The notes under the pieces are model-generated. The model saw only the letters and a list, made by a program, of their open reading frames with translations, was not told the DNA's origin and did no database searches. A program made the translations under genes and the position numbers. Positions 25,723 through 34,767 of a stretch of 64,000 nucleotides of DNA are shown here, piece by piece (positions within the stretch are counted from its first letter, which is position 1; every line of letters begins with the position of its first letter). The DNA comes from JAJDOD01 sp039024895 (GTDB taxonomy: Bacteria; Pseudomonadota; Alphaproteobacteria; Rhodobacterales; Rhodobacteraceae), in NCBI GenBank assembly GCA_039024895.1, contig JBCCPJ010000002.1, forward strand, positions 62,001 to 126,000, given 5' to 3'.

Positions 25723-26646
25723 TCAGGCCGCAATCCGCATGCTGTCTGCGCGGCGCAACCCGGCACCCGGAAGCCGTGCAACCATCGCCGCGTTGCACTC
25801 TATCATCTCATAGGCTGTCGGATCAGCAAACAGGGCGCGCAGCACTTTGTTTGTCATGGCGTGGCCTGCTTTCTGTCCCCGGTAGCGCACAAGCATTGGC
25901 GCGCCAGCGAGGGACAAGTCGCCTAGAGCATCAAGCATCTTGTGGCGCACAGGCTCATCGACATGGCGCATACCACCGGGGGTCACGACCGTCTCGCCAT
26001 CAACGACGACAGCGCTTGTAACCGTCGCGCCCACGATCAGACCGCGATCCCGCATCGCCTCGATGTCGGCCTGGCGGCAAAACGTGCGGCTATCGCACAG
26101 CTCACGCACAAATGCGCCATTCGCCATATTCAGGTGTTTTTCCTGATGGCCAATCACCGAGTCCGAGAACTCAATCTCAAAGTCAATTTCCAGCTCAGGC
26201 GATGGTTCAAGCGTGACCGCGGCACCATTGTGTTCGATGGTGACTGGCTTCAAAACGCGGATTGCACGGAGCGGTGCATCCAGACGACGAATGCCCCGAT
26301 TTAAAATGCCGGTCACAAATTCAGCAGAGGAGCCATCCAGCAACGGCACTTCCGGGCCATCGATTTCGATCAACGCGTTGTGGACACCGCATCCCGCCAA
26401 CGCCGCCATCAAATGCTCGACCGTGGAAACAGACACGCCATCCCCATTGGAGATCTGAGTGTTCAGGTCCGTGTTTGACACGGCGTCCCAGCGAGCCGGG
26501 ACCATCGGATTACGATCGGTGACGTCCACGCGATGGAACCAAATGCCGTATTCCGCCGACGCCGGCTTGATGGCTACACGGACTGCGCTGCCTGTATGAA
26601 GGCCGGTGCCGGTGAAAGTCACGGATGATTTGAGGGTCGTCTGCAC
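25723..26646 (-). CDS. lpxC: UDP-3-O-acyl-N-acetylglucosamine deacetylase
   Basis: Zn enzyme for the first committed step of lipid A synthesis. The 307-aa length and the QTTLKSSVTFTGTGLHTG start match the family when translation begins at GTG 26646, with AAGAG upstream; the open frame extends 41 codons further but without family similarity. His78 in VEHLMAAL is the zinc-ligand position, and RHKMLDALGDL holds the second ligand pair. It is followed by bamD after 94 bp. Confidence 0.95.
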   Translation of the reverse strand: MQTTLKSSVTFTGTGLHTGSAVRVAIKPASAEYGIWFHRVDVTDRNPMVPARWDAVSNTDLNTQISNGDGVSVSTVEHLMAALAGCGVHNALIEIDGPEVPLLDGSSAEFVTGILNRGIRRLDAPLRAIRVLKPVTIEHNGAAVTLEPSPELEIDFEIEFSDSVIGHQEKHLNMANGAFVRELCDSRTFCRQADIEAMRDRGLIVGATVTSAVVVDGETVVTPGGMRHVDEPVRHKMLDALGDLSLAGAPMLVRYRGQKAGHAMTNKVLRALFADPTAYEMIECNAAMVARLPGAGLRRADSMRIAA

Positions 26647-26804
26647 TTGGTTTGCTCTTCTTTGCGTCGGCCTGCCATCCGACGTGTTGTAGCTATGCCG
26701 AGGCAGCGCGGGCCTCAACACAATCATTGCAACATCCTGAAACATGCATGTGAGGGTTGGGCGAATCACCGCCTAGATATGCGGCAATGCGCGAAAAACC
26801 ACTT

Positions 26805-26847
26805 TAAAACAAAGAAAAGGGCAAGACTGGCCCGCCCTTTTCTTTGT
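26805..26847 (-). terminator. Strong terminator of the Tad-type gene set
   Basis: A perfect 14-bp stem: bases 26809-26822 and 26834-26847 are exact reverse complements with an 11-nt loop. Read on the minus strand it is followed by TTTAAA and lies 22 bp past the stop at 26870. On the plus strand no gene ends here, so the minus-strand role is clear. Confidence 0.88.
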
Positions 26848-26869
26848 GAGTCACTTTCTTGAAATTTAA

Positions 26870-27511
26870 TTAAATTGCGCTCACATCGTCATCAACATCG
26901 TCGTCATGTACGGACCCGGTGCCGTCGCCCATGCCCTCAAACTTGAGTTGATCGACGAAGCGCGGTGAGACGACTACCAGATTATACACCTCGGTATCGC
27001 TCCAGCCGAGACCGAGCAGTTCGAAGATGCCAGAGTCGCGGGTCGGGAGCATGATTGGCTTATAATCGACCCATGTCTCCACAACGATTGCACTCGCCTG
27101 ATCGGCCATGATCGGCACATGCGGCGTGATGTTGTAAGGCACCAACACCTCTTCCATGTCATCCTTGCCGTTGACGCCGCGCGACCAGTAGAGCTCGTGC
27201 TTTTGTTCGTCTTCGTTCCAGATCACGACCGACACGCGCATCTGCGTGCTGTCATCCGTCAGCGACAACCACTCGTAGATCGTGTTCATGTTGTTGAGAT
27301 AGGTCATGTTGATTTCCTCGGTTTCCCGAGACAACACATCCGCAATCGTGTAGGTAGCTTTCAGGTTGATATTGCCCTCCCGGAAGCCCTCAAAGAAGGC
27401 ATACATCCCGAAATAGGCCCAGATCAGCAGCGGGAACATCAGGATTGCCTCGACAGAAAAACTGCCACGTTCATCCCGAAGGGCGCGTTGGATTATCATC
27501 TTTTTCACCAT
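26870..27511 (-). CDS. TadE/TadF-like pilus assembly protein
   Basis: 213 aa. The N-terminus has a basic stretch, then RGSFSVEAILMFPLLIWAYFGMYAFFE, the short Glu-containing hydrophobic helix typical of TadE/TadF minor pseudopilins. The rest is a periplasmic domain, ending in an unusually acidic tail (VHDDDVDDDV). These proteins belong to the Flp/Tad pilus and tight-adherence machinery. AAAGGG upstream supports ATG 27511. It follows another TadE-like gene after 17 bp. No Tad secretion ATPase or prepilin is in the window. Confidence 0.8.
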   Translation of the reverse strand: MVKKMIIQRALRDERGSFSVEAILMFPLLIWAYFGMYAFFEGFREGNINLKATYTIADVLSRETEEINMTYLNNMNTIYEWLSLTDDSTQMRVSVVIWNEDEQKHELYWSRGVNGKDDMEEVLVPYNITPHVPIMADQASAIVVETWVDYKPIMLPTRDSGIFELLGLGWSDTEVYNLVVVSPRFVDQLKFEGMGDGTGSVHDDDVDDDVSAI

Positions 27512-27528
27512 GAGTTACCCTTTCCCCC

Positions 27529-28077
27529 TTAAGCAGGTTCGTTCACGAATGCAGAGAGCGACGTCAGTATGTAGCCGCCATCCGGATCGCGCGGGATTGT
27601 GCGTCCAACCCCGAAAGTGGGAAAGACGGTATCCACAACGGCACAGACACGGACCAACATCAGGTCGTTCTCTGTGCCGTTCTGAAAGTTCTTTGGCGGC
27701 TTGATATCGTCCAGACGATCCTGGCAGTCCGGCGTTGCCTCAAGATCCACTGTCCAAGTGTCCCGATCAACACGCGTCAGTTCGATCTTGGTAACATCTG
27801 TGCAGTCCTTGATGAGGATCATGCGGTTGCAGATAAATGTCCGCACATCTTCGTGCTCAATATCCGCGCCCCCCGCGAGCCGAATTTCGCGAACCGCCAT
27901 ATCAACGGCACGCTCGAGCATCACGGCGCGAATATTCATGATCGCCACCTCGTAGGAGCCGAGGAAAACGCCAACAAAGAACGGGAACACGATCACAAAC
28001 TCTACCGTCGCAACGCCCTTTTCGGAGACACCGAACCAGCGCAAAGCCTGGCCGATTTTTCTGACATGTCCAATCAT
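27529..28077 (-). CDS. TadE-like pilus assembly protein
   Basis: 182 aa with the TadE signature GVATVEFVIVFPFFVGVFLGSYEVA near residues 20-45, then a periplasmic domain with several cysteines. It overlaps the VWA gene's stop as ATGA and is followed by the 213-aa relative, so the three genes make one unit. It is probably a minor pilin-like component of a Tad system encoded elsewhere. Confidence 0.82.
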   Translation of the reverse strand: MIGHVRKIGQALRWFGVSEKGVATVEFVIVFPFFVGVFLGSYEVAIMNIRAVMLERAVDMAVREIRLAGGADIEHEDVRTFICNRMILIKDCTDVTKIELTRVDRDTWTVDLEATPDCQDRLDDIKPPKNFQNGTENDLMLVRVCAVVDTVFPTFGVGRTIPRDPDGGYILTSLSAFVNEPA

Positions 28078-29813
28078 TGTGTTAACTTCAGCTGGTTGAT
28101 TTTGTTGGTGATCGACGCAAAGGCATACTGGATGTCCTGCCCATTCACCCGGTAGAAGTGCTGGTCAGAAGAGGCACAGGCTTCCATGATGTCGGCGCTC
28201 TCATCCGTGACCTCGAACCCGATCGTAAATACAACGATACCGGCGTCCTTGGCAGCATCACAGATATCGGACAAACGCGCGTCTTTTGTGTCGGCGTTCG
28301 GGTTGTTCGAACGAGATACGATCGTCTGACGCGGGCCGTCATAGCCGTAAATGCCGCCGATCTGCTCATAGTACCGTGCCGCACGGGTGGGTTCGATACG
28401 TGAGTAAAAGCCGTGGAACGCACGCCATGCCAGCGTCATCTCATTCCACATTTCCAGCTTGGTAAGCTGATCGTCTTCGTCCGGCTTGCGCCAACCGTTG
28501 CAGTCACCACCATATTGATAGTGCCAGCACTGATCGTCCAGGTTCCAGAATTCCATATCTTCATATTCGGCGGGACCATCGCTGTCGTCGAAGTCATCGG
28601 GCACAACAGCCAACCAGTGGTCGTTGCGATACCAATACATGTTGCTCATGCCTTCTTTATCTTCGTCACGAAGCTCGTATTGGGTTGTGTTGATGCCATC
28701 GGTCATCAGCACGATGAACTTGAGAACGTCCTCATAGTCATGGGGCCGCGGCCGCACGACAAACTCCGCGTCAATGTCGATCCCGTCGCCGGTATCGTCT
28801 TTCAACGATACGAGGGCCGGGTTCATTGACGGATCCAGCAGCGCCGTCCCCCACTTCATGGCCACGTCGATGGACGTATTGCCGCTTGCGGTAAGATCAT
28901 CGATCTGGTCTGTCAGGTCGCCGATGCTGTTCGACCAGGGCAGGATATCGACATAGTCCTGATCGCGGCACACTGGATAGCGGAGCGAACGGCTGCTGTT
29001 CCAGCCTCTCCAGGGGTCGAAGCTAGCGGTTTGCGATAGCGGGATTGGTTCAATGACCTGATTGCCATCGGCATCCAGAATGGGCATCCCGTTATTGTCC
29101 ACCGCCGGGCGATACCGGTGGATCGCGGTGGTGTCGAAGTCTTCTTCCTCGAAGTTCACACAATGGGAGAATTCATGCTCGTGCTCGGTCGTGATGCGAT
29201 CGATCAGTTCCGGGCCGACGGAAACCTGCGTCGAGTACGGCACCAGCGAAACCGAAACCCGGTTGTCGTCCGACCCCTCTAACACACCCTCAACGAAGCG
29301 CTTCGCCGCGGTTTGCATATTGCCGAGCTTGCCGTTCCAGCCCATGGAGCCCGACACATCAAGGATCAAGGACACTTCGACATCGTTTACGGACTGTTCA
29401 GCCGAAGACACCGAGCCGTAAGGCAAAGTATCGATGCCGATCATGTTCATCAGGATGGTGGGCGATTCCGCTTCAACCTTCACGGCGACTTGGCGCCCGG
29501 TGACGACTGGCTGAGCGCCCACTTCGCGCAGGTAGATGTCTTCATCATCGACATCGATACCAACCTTGGCGAGGTAGTCTTTTACAACCTCTTTCGCAGG
29601 GACCGTCTGTTTTAGGTTAGCAGCCGCAAGCACAGAACGGTCGGTTGCGTTCTGGACGTAAACGCGTCTGTTCTCATATAGCATGAGGTCCACGGCGACG
29701 CCGCCAAAGATGATCATTGTCAAGAAAATAAACATCGAAAAGATGATGAGGGACCCCTCTTCATCCTTTTGAAACCGCTTCAAACGCTTACCTACAAAAC
29801 CACTCCTGAACAT
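28074..29813 (-). CDS. TadG-like protein with von Willebrand factor A domain
   Basis: 579 aa from ATG 29813, preceded by AAGGGG. The N-terminal TadG-like part has the EEGSLIIFSMFIFLTMIIFGGVAVD helix. A VWA domain follows with the metal-site motif DVSGSMG and continues through IVLMTDG to the C-terminus. Such proteins are exported and surface- or envelope-associated with Tad pili. The middle contains a long acidic/aromatic insertion (YDE, DDFDDSDGP and similar runs). First gene of a three-gene set with overlapping or close spacing. Confidence 0.85.
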   Translation of the reverse strand: MFRSGFVGKRLKRFQKDEEGSLIIFSMFIFLTMIIFGGVAVDLMLYENRRVYVQNATDRSVLAAANLKQTVPAKEVVKDYLAKVGIDVDDEDIYLREVGAQPVVTGRQVAVKVEAESPTILMNMIGIDTLPYGSVSSAEQSVNDVEVSLILDVSGSMGWNGKLGNMQTAAKRFVEGVLEGSDDNRVSVSLVPYSTQVSVGPELIDRITTEHEHEFSHCVNFEEEDFDTTAIHRYRPAVDNNGMPILDADGNQVIEPIPLSQTASFDPWRGWNSSRSLRYPVCRDQDYVDILPWSNSIGDLTDQIDDLTASGNTSIDVAMKWGTALLDPSMNPALVSLKDDTGDGIDIDAEFVVRPRPHDYEDVLKFIVLMTDGINTTQYELRDEDKEGMSNMYWYRNDHWLAVVPDDFDDSDGPAEYEDMEFWNLDDQCWHYQYGGDCNGWRKPDEDDQLTKLEMWNEMTLAWRAFHGFYSRIEPTRAARYYEQIGGIYGYDGPRQTIVSRSNNPNADTKDARLSDICDAAKDAGIVVFTIGFEVTDESADIMEACASSDQHFYRVNGQDIQYAFASITNKINQLKLTQ

Positions 29814-30145
29814 CGTTATCCCCTTCGTCCAAGACATTGAGCGGCGCCTCACGCACCGGCGTTAAGATTTGTTAGGGAGGGTGTCGAAACTACGGCGCGA
29901 CGAAGGGCGACTTTGTGTTAACTATCAAAAATTGTCTGAAATTTTGCATCAATAGCCAGTTCAGAATTTTCTGTTGCAAGGATGGAAATAAAAGAAAGGG
30001 CCAGCTTGCGCCGGCCCATCAGGGAGTGACAGAATATTGCGACTCAGTTCTTTTCATCCCCGGACAAAGTTACCTTACGGAAGGTACGGCTACGCGCGCA
30101 CCCGGTAAGCTATGTCTTTAGTGTCCGGTTTTGACGCTCCCTACT
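29814..30145. other. 332-bp intergenic region between ftsZ and the Tad-type genes
   Basis: It holds the ftsZ terminator hairpin at 29998-30017 and, closer to 29853, AT-rich sequence that should contain the promoter of the minus-strand Tad set. A small dyad ACCTT-ACGG-AAGGT lies in the 30070s. I see no gene. Confidence 0.6.
29984..30017 (-). terminator. Rho-independent terminator of ftsZ
   Basis: Read on the minus strand, GGGCCGGC-GCAA-GCTGGCCC forms an 8-bp stem with one mismatch (29998-30017), followed by TTTCTTTTATTT. It lies about 130 bp past the ftsZ stop. Confidence 0.75.
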
Positions 30146-31648
30146 CTAGTTGGCCTGACGTCGCAAAAACGCTGGAATTTCGATCCGCTCTTGATCCTCG
30201 GGCAACTCATTGGTTGCGGCATCTCTGCTGATCGGTGGTTGGTGCCGAACCGCATCGCTTGCGGAGCCTGACATACGGTTGATTAGAGTGTTGATGCCAA
30301 ACCGCGGACGGTCCTGATCGACATCAGAAGGGGCCGCGTTACGCGGTTCGTATTGAACTGTGCCGGGCGTGTGGTTTGCCATGGCGCCAGGTGCACGGCC
30401 AGTTAACCGCTCAAGGCGCGCAATCGCTTCCGGTGTTGGCGTACCCGGCGCCGGGCGCGCGGCGTCCGCTGCGATCTCCGGTGCCGGCTGATATGCCGGT
30501 GGTGGCAAGCCATCGTCGCTCGCCGGCTGCGGTTGCGGCTCCATACGCTCCAACAGGCTGGGCTCCTGGGCCGGGGCCTGCGCCACAGCGACAGGCGGAA
30601 CGGGCACTTGCTGTTGAGCGATTGGTGCCGGGGCGGCAACTTCAGCAGCGGCCGGTCGGCTCGGTGCGGAGGCTGCTGCAATATCGGCGTCGATCCCGGT
30701 GGCGACCACGCTTACGCGCATGCGCCCCTGCATATCCGCTTCCATCGTTGAGCCCACGATAATATTCGCATCCGGGTCCACTTCTTCACGGATACGGTTG
30801 GCGGCCTCATCGAGTTCGAAGAGCGTCAGGTCCTCGCCGCCAGTAATGTTAATGAGAACGCCCTTCGCGCCCTTGAGGCTGATCTCGTCAAGCAGCGGGT
30901 TGGCGATTGCTTTCTCAGCTGCCTGAATGGCGCGATCTTCACCGTCGGCCTCGCCGGTTCCCATCATCGCTTTGCCCATCTCATCCATGACGGCGCGCAC
31001 ATCCGCGAAGTCGAGGTTGATGAGCCCCGGGCGCACCATCAAGTCAGTCACGCCTTTGACGCCCTGATGCAAAACATCGTCCGCCATGGAGAAGGCTTCG
31101 GCAAAGGTCGTCTTCTCATTGGCGAGCCGGAACAAGTTCTGGTTCGGAATGATGATCAAAGTATCGACCATCTTTTGCAGCGCCTCGATGCCCTCTTCCG
31201 CCTGGCGCATGCGTTTCGCGCCTTCGAACTGAAAGGGCTTAGTGACAACGCCCACTGTCAGCACGCCGAGTTCCCGCGCCGCTTGTGCAATGATCGGAGC
31301 CGCCCCGGTGCCAGTGCCACCGCCCATCCCGGCGGTGATAAAACACATGTGCGACCCGGCAAGCTGATCGACGATCTCCTCGATCGTTTCCTCCGCTGCA
31401 GCGGCACCAACCGACGGACGCGCACCGGCTCCGAGGCCCTCGGTTACCTTCACGCCCATTTGAATCTTCGTGGCCGCGTTCATTTGCTGCAACGCTTGCG
31501 CATCGGTATTAGCCACCACAAATTCGGCACCTTCGAGTTTCTTCTCGATCATGTTGTTCACGGCATTGCCGCCAGCACCGCCAACACCGAACACAGTGAT
31601 CCGCGGCTTCAACTCTTGATGGGTGGGCATTGTCAAATTCAACGTCAT
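30146..31648 (-). CDS. ftsZ: Cell division protein FtsZ
   Basis: Tubulin-like GTPase that forms the Z ring. 500 aa from ATG 31648: the GTPase domain with the tubulin signature GGGTGTG (residues 109-115) and the GVGGAGGNAV loop (21-30), then a long Pro/Ala/Gln-rich disordered linker of about 150 residues, and a conserved C-terminal peptide (IEIPAFLRRQ) that binds FtsA and other partners. An upstream in-frame start would add 23 unrelated residues. It is separated from ftsA by a small secreted-protein gene and a 411-bp leader. Confidence 0.97.
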   Translation of the reverse strand: MTLNLTMPTHQELKPRITVFGVGGAGGNAVNNMIEKKLEGAEFVVANTDAQALQQMNAATKIQMGVKVTEGLGAGARPSVGAAAAEETIEEIVDQLAGSHMCFITAGMGGGTGTGAAPIIAQAARELGVLTVGVVTKPFQFEGAKRMRQAEEGIEALQKMVDTLIIIPNQNLFRLANEKTTFAEAFSMADDVLHQGVKGVTDLMVRPGLINLDFADVRAVMDEMGKAMMGTGEADGEDRAIQAAEKAIANPLLDEISLKGAKGVLINITGGEDLTLFELDEAANRIREEVDPDANIIVGSTMEADMQGRMRVSVVATGIDADIAAASAPSRPAAAEVAAPAPIAQQQVPVPPVAVAQAPAQEPSLLERMEPQPQPASDDGLPPPAYQPAPEIAADAARPAPGTPTPEAIARLERLTGRAPGAMANHTPGTVQYEPRNAAPSDVDQDRPRFGINTLINRMSGSASDAVRHQPPISRDAATNELPEDQERIEIPAFLRRQAN

Positions 31649-32059
31649 GGGTTCGTCCGCCTGTATCTTGTTATTATGCACGCCACCGGGCAGAGGCGCT
31701 TTGCTGTCCCGGCTCAACGGGCCGTCATTGGGGTGATTGGACGTTATCGAAAACCCGCCCTTGGGTCACCCCGATTCGGCACTCAAACCACGAAATATGG
31801 CAAGTTTTTTCGCCCAGCCACCATGATGTAGTTGCAGCCCCAATATCCTGTGGAATGTCGAGGGCTTAGCTCAATAACTTCATGGATTGAGTCTATGACA
31901 TCGCGCAATACGCACACCCGAAAGCTGCATTTCAAAATGATGAGGGACCTGCTCGCCGCCTCGTGACCCTTTGTCGAGCCTTGTGGATAACTTAGCAGAT
32001 TCGGTCTGCCGCGTCGCCCTGTTTCTTGCTCTTGAGCAGTCGCTCGCCACTCTGCGATG
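31649..32059. other. 411-bp region upstream of ftsZ, no gene seen
   Basis: On the minus strand this is the ftsZ leader/promoter region. It has an imperfect dyad (GGGGTGA...TCACCCC, about 31725-31770) but no open frame with recognisable content. A separate ftsZ promoter here is likely because the distance is large. Which regulator acts cannot be said. Confidence 0.55.
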
Positions 32060-32491
32060 TCAAACGCCAGGCTTCACCGGACATTGAAGTCCACTGTCGG
32101 ACACATCAGTGATCTCCTGAATTTCGCCGCTCACACCATTTGAGTTGAAGACAAACCACCGGTCCCCTTCGATGAACGGCACCCAGCAAACCGGCACATC
32201 GTCGGGGTCGTTGTCGTATAGAAAACAAATTTGACCATCCTCCAAGGTGATCCTGCCATACACACAGGTCTCACTCCGGTCCCGCCACACCGAGAGATTA
32301 GGCCGCAGGTATTCTTCGACCCCCACCAATTGACCGTCAGGAAATGTGTTGAAGGTCAGCGTCCGACCCATGGCAAACTCAAGGAACATCTCTGGAGTCA
32401 CACGTTCCTGCGCCATCCCAGAAGATGCGGCGACGCAACTCAGCAAGGTTGCGATGGCTATGCCCGCCCACCTGCACTGGCGCTTCCCCAT
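32060..32491 (-). CDS. Small secreted protein encoded between ftsA and ftsZ
   Basis: 143 aa from ATG 32491. A signal peptide (basic start, hydrophobic IAIATLLSCVAA, cleavage about SSGMAQ) is followed by a mature domain of about 110 residues with four cysteines (ETCVYG, GQICFLY, PVCWVPF, LQCPV), probably two disulphides. I do not recognise a named family. The start is 3 bp past the ftsA stop, so it belongs to the division gene set; an envelope role is possible but unproved. Confidence 0.8.
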   Translation of the reverse strand: MGKRQCRWAGIAIATLLSCVAASSGMAQERVTPEMFLEFAMGRTLTFNTFPDGQLVGVEEYLRPNLSVWRDRSETCVYGRITLEDGQICFLYDNDPDDVPVCWVPFIEGDRWFVFNSNGVSGEIQEITDVSDSGLQCPVKPGV

Positions 32492-32493
32492 GC

Positions 32494-33828
32494 TCAAAAG
32501 TTGTCCTTGAACCACTTCATGGCCCGCAACAAGGAGCGCGGCGCGCCCAGTTCCGATGGCATTTCAAAATCCCACCACTCATCCTGGGGATGCGCTGCAA
32601 AAAGCGACAGGCCCACGGCACTTGCAAAGGCCGCACCCGTCGCCGCCTGTGGCAAGCCGTGGACGCGCAACGGGCGACCGACACGCACCTGTTGTCCGAG
32701 GATTTTGGGGGCAAGAATATCAAGTCCGGGAATTTGGCTCGCGCCGCCGGTCAAGACAATTTGCTGACTGGGCAAATGCTCGAAACCCGCCGCATCCAGA
32801 CGCTGGTGCACCTCCTCGAGGATTTCTTCGAGGCGAGGGCGAATAATACCGATCAATTCTGCGCGGCTGACAGTGCGTCTATCCTGTTCCCAATCGCCGG
32901 TATCGCCGCCAAGCTCAATCGTCTCACGATCATCCATACCCGTTGCCACGACGCCGCCGTGGAACGTCTTCACCCGTTCGGCAACTGCCATCGACACCTG
33001 CAAGCCTTTGGAGATGTCCTGGGTCACATGCTCACCGCCCAACCGCACAGCATCCCCATAGATCATGTGTTTCTTCATGAAAATCGACAGGCCGGTTGTT
33101 CCGCCGCCCATGTCGATGCAAGCAGCGCCAAGTTCCTGCTCATCTTCCACCAGCGCGGACATGCCCGAAACATAAGCCGAATGCGCCAGCCCCGCCAATT
33201 CGAGGTCGCATCGCTTCAAGCAATATATCAGGTTCTCGATCACCGCCCGGTCGACCGTCAACATGTGCATATCGCAGGCCAGCCGCTGTCCAATCTGGTC
33301 GCGGGGATCGATCAACCCAGTGCGGTGATCGAGCGCGAAGTTCACCGGCTGGGCATGCAGCACTTCGCGATCGGCACCGTAATCCGGCACATCACACGCC
33401 GCCAAAACCCGCGCGACATCCGTCTCCGTAACCACATCGCTATTGACGTTGACGACACCCGCTAATCCATAGGAGCGCGGTTGCCCGCCGGAAAGGCAGG
33501 CAATCACGTGATCGACCCGGGTGTTCGCCATCTTTTGCGCCGCCTGCACAGCGGTTCGAATGGCCCGCTCTGTCTCCTGGACGGCGCAGGTTTCACCGAG
33601 CTGAATGCCCCGCGAGCGCGTCGTCGCCGCGCCGATAACCCGAAACTGGGTCTGCCCCGCCATGGCACCGATCCCTTCGCCCTCGGGCGCTCGTCCCCGC
33701 GCGTCGAACTGCAGGACAAGACAGGCGATCTTCGATGTGCCCACATCAAGGATGGCAACGACACCGCGTTGAATGGCGGCCTGCCGCATGGCCCGCATCG
33801 CCCGTTGCGCCTGGTATAGCTCACTCAT
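32494..33828 (-). CDS. ftsA: Cell division protein FtsA
   Basis: Actin-like ATPase that tethers FtsZ to the membrane. 444 aa. ILDVGTSKIACLV (residues 26-38) is the first phosphate loop; the inserted 1C subdomain and ACIDMGGGTTGLSIF (second phosphate loop) follow, then VLTGGASQIPGL. The last residues (LLRAMKWFKDNF) can form the amphipathic membrane-targeting helix. It begins 3 bp after ftsQ. Confidence 0.96.
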   Translation of the reverse strand: MSELYQAQRAMRAMRQAAIQRGVVAILDVGTSKIACLVLQFDARGRAPEGEGIGAMAGQTQFRVIGAATTRSRGIQLGETCAVQETERAIRTAVQAAQKMANTRVDHVIACLSGGQPRSYGLAGVVNVNSDVVTETDVARVLAACDVPDYGADREVLHAQPVNFALDHRTGLIDPRDQIGQRLACDMHMLTVDRAVIENLIYCLKRCDLELAGLAHSAYVSGMSALVEDEQELGAACIDMGGGTTGLSIFMKKHMIYGDAVRLGGEHVTQDISKGLQVSMAVAERVKTFHGGVVATGMDDRETIELGGDTGDWEQDRRTVSRAELIGIIRPRLEEILEEVHQRLDAAGFEHLPSQQIVLTGGASQIPGLDILAPKILGQQVRVGRPLRVHGLPQAATGAAFASAVGLSLFAAHPQDEWWDFEMPSELGAPRSLLRAMKWFKDNF

Positions 33829-33831
33829 CGC

Positions 33832-34767
33832 TTACTCATCCTTGTTGTCGGTCAAATCAAAATCGGTCTCGAAAAGCCCTTCGATGACACTGGTGCCCCG
33901 TCGCACCACGGGTCGCGCCGGGTTACGAAAATCGACCGCCGCCACATCCCGCGCCAGAAGGTCCTGCGCTCGGTGGAGCGCGAGCACCTTTTGCAATGCC
34001 GTCAGGGCACCTTCCTCGGGCAAAAGTATGCGCTGCTTCCGGGTCAACACCACGTCCCACCGGCGTTCGCCCACACGCAACAGTCCACGCAAACGTTCTT
34101 CGAGGGGGCCGCTCGCCGCATATAGTTCTAAGGCTTCCGCCACCGCCCGGTCCGCGCCCTCACCAACGATCAGCGGCAGTTCCGGGCGCTCGACCCGGCT
34201 GACCAAACCAACAACGCGGTGTCCCGTTGGATCAATCAGTTGGAGCCCCTCCCGCGAGCGCCAAACCGCCACCGGGACACGTTCCGTCACCGAAACCGTC
34301 AGCACGCCGCCGCTTTTTACATGGACCGAGGCCTGTGCCACGGCGTCCAGTTCTTCCACCCGATCCCGAAGCGCATCAAGGTCCAGATCAAACGACGATA
34401 TCGGGAAATCCAATGAAAGCACTTCGCGCACATCGGCCCCCACCCAAGAGGACGCGTCTTCCACCGCCATCATATGCACCATGAACTCGGGACGCTCTTC
34501 AACCTGGCGCCGAAGCTCGGCCACCCGGTCCTTCGCGGCCTCGACCCGGACCGGGTCAGACGCCCAAAACGCCGCCCCCGCCGCAAGCACCAACACCGGC
34601 AAACCGTATCGCAAAAAGAGCTGTACGCCGCTCCGCATCATTAAACGGTTGAGCTTATACGCCAGCCGCGACGGGGCCGGATCGCGCCTCACCCGTTTTT
34701 TGGCGCGGACCTTGCGCGGCTTTTCGGCCGGCAGAAGTTGCTTTTTGTATTCTCTCACCTGTCGCAT
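33832..34767 (-). CDS. ftsQ: Cell division protein FtsQ
   Basis: Bitopic divisome protein linking cytoplasmic and periplasmic parts. 311 aa: a basic cytoplasmic N-terminus, one transmembrane helix (about residues 53-68), a POTRA domain from about residue 85, then the FtsQ domain with VSVTERVPVAVW. AAGGA before ATG 34767 supports this start over an in-frame codon 27 bp upstream. It overlaps the ddl end by 13 bp. Confidence 0.93.
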   Translation of the reverse strand: MRQVREYKKQLLPAEKPRKVRAKKRVRRDPAPSRLAYKLNRLMMRSGVQLFLRYGLPVLVLAAGAAFWASDPVRVEAAKDRVAELRRQVEERPEFMVHMMAVEDASSWVGADVREVLSLDFPISSFDLDLDALRDRVEELDAVAQASVHVKSGGVLTVSVTERVPVAVWRSREGLQLIDPTGHRVVGLVSRVERPELPLIVGEGADRAVAEALELYAASGPLEERLRGLLRVGERRWDVVLTRKQRILLPEEGALTALQKVLALHRAQDLLARDVAAVDFRNPARPVVRRGTSVIEGLFETDFDLTDNKDE

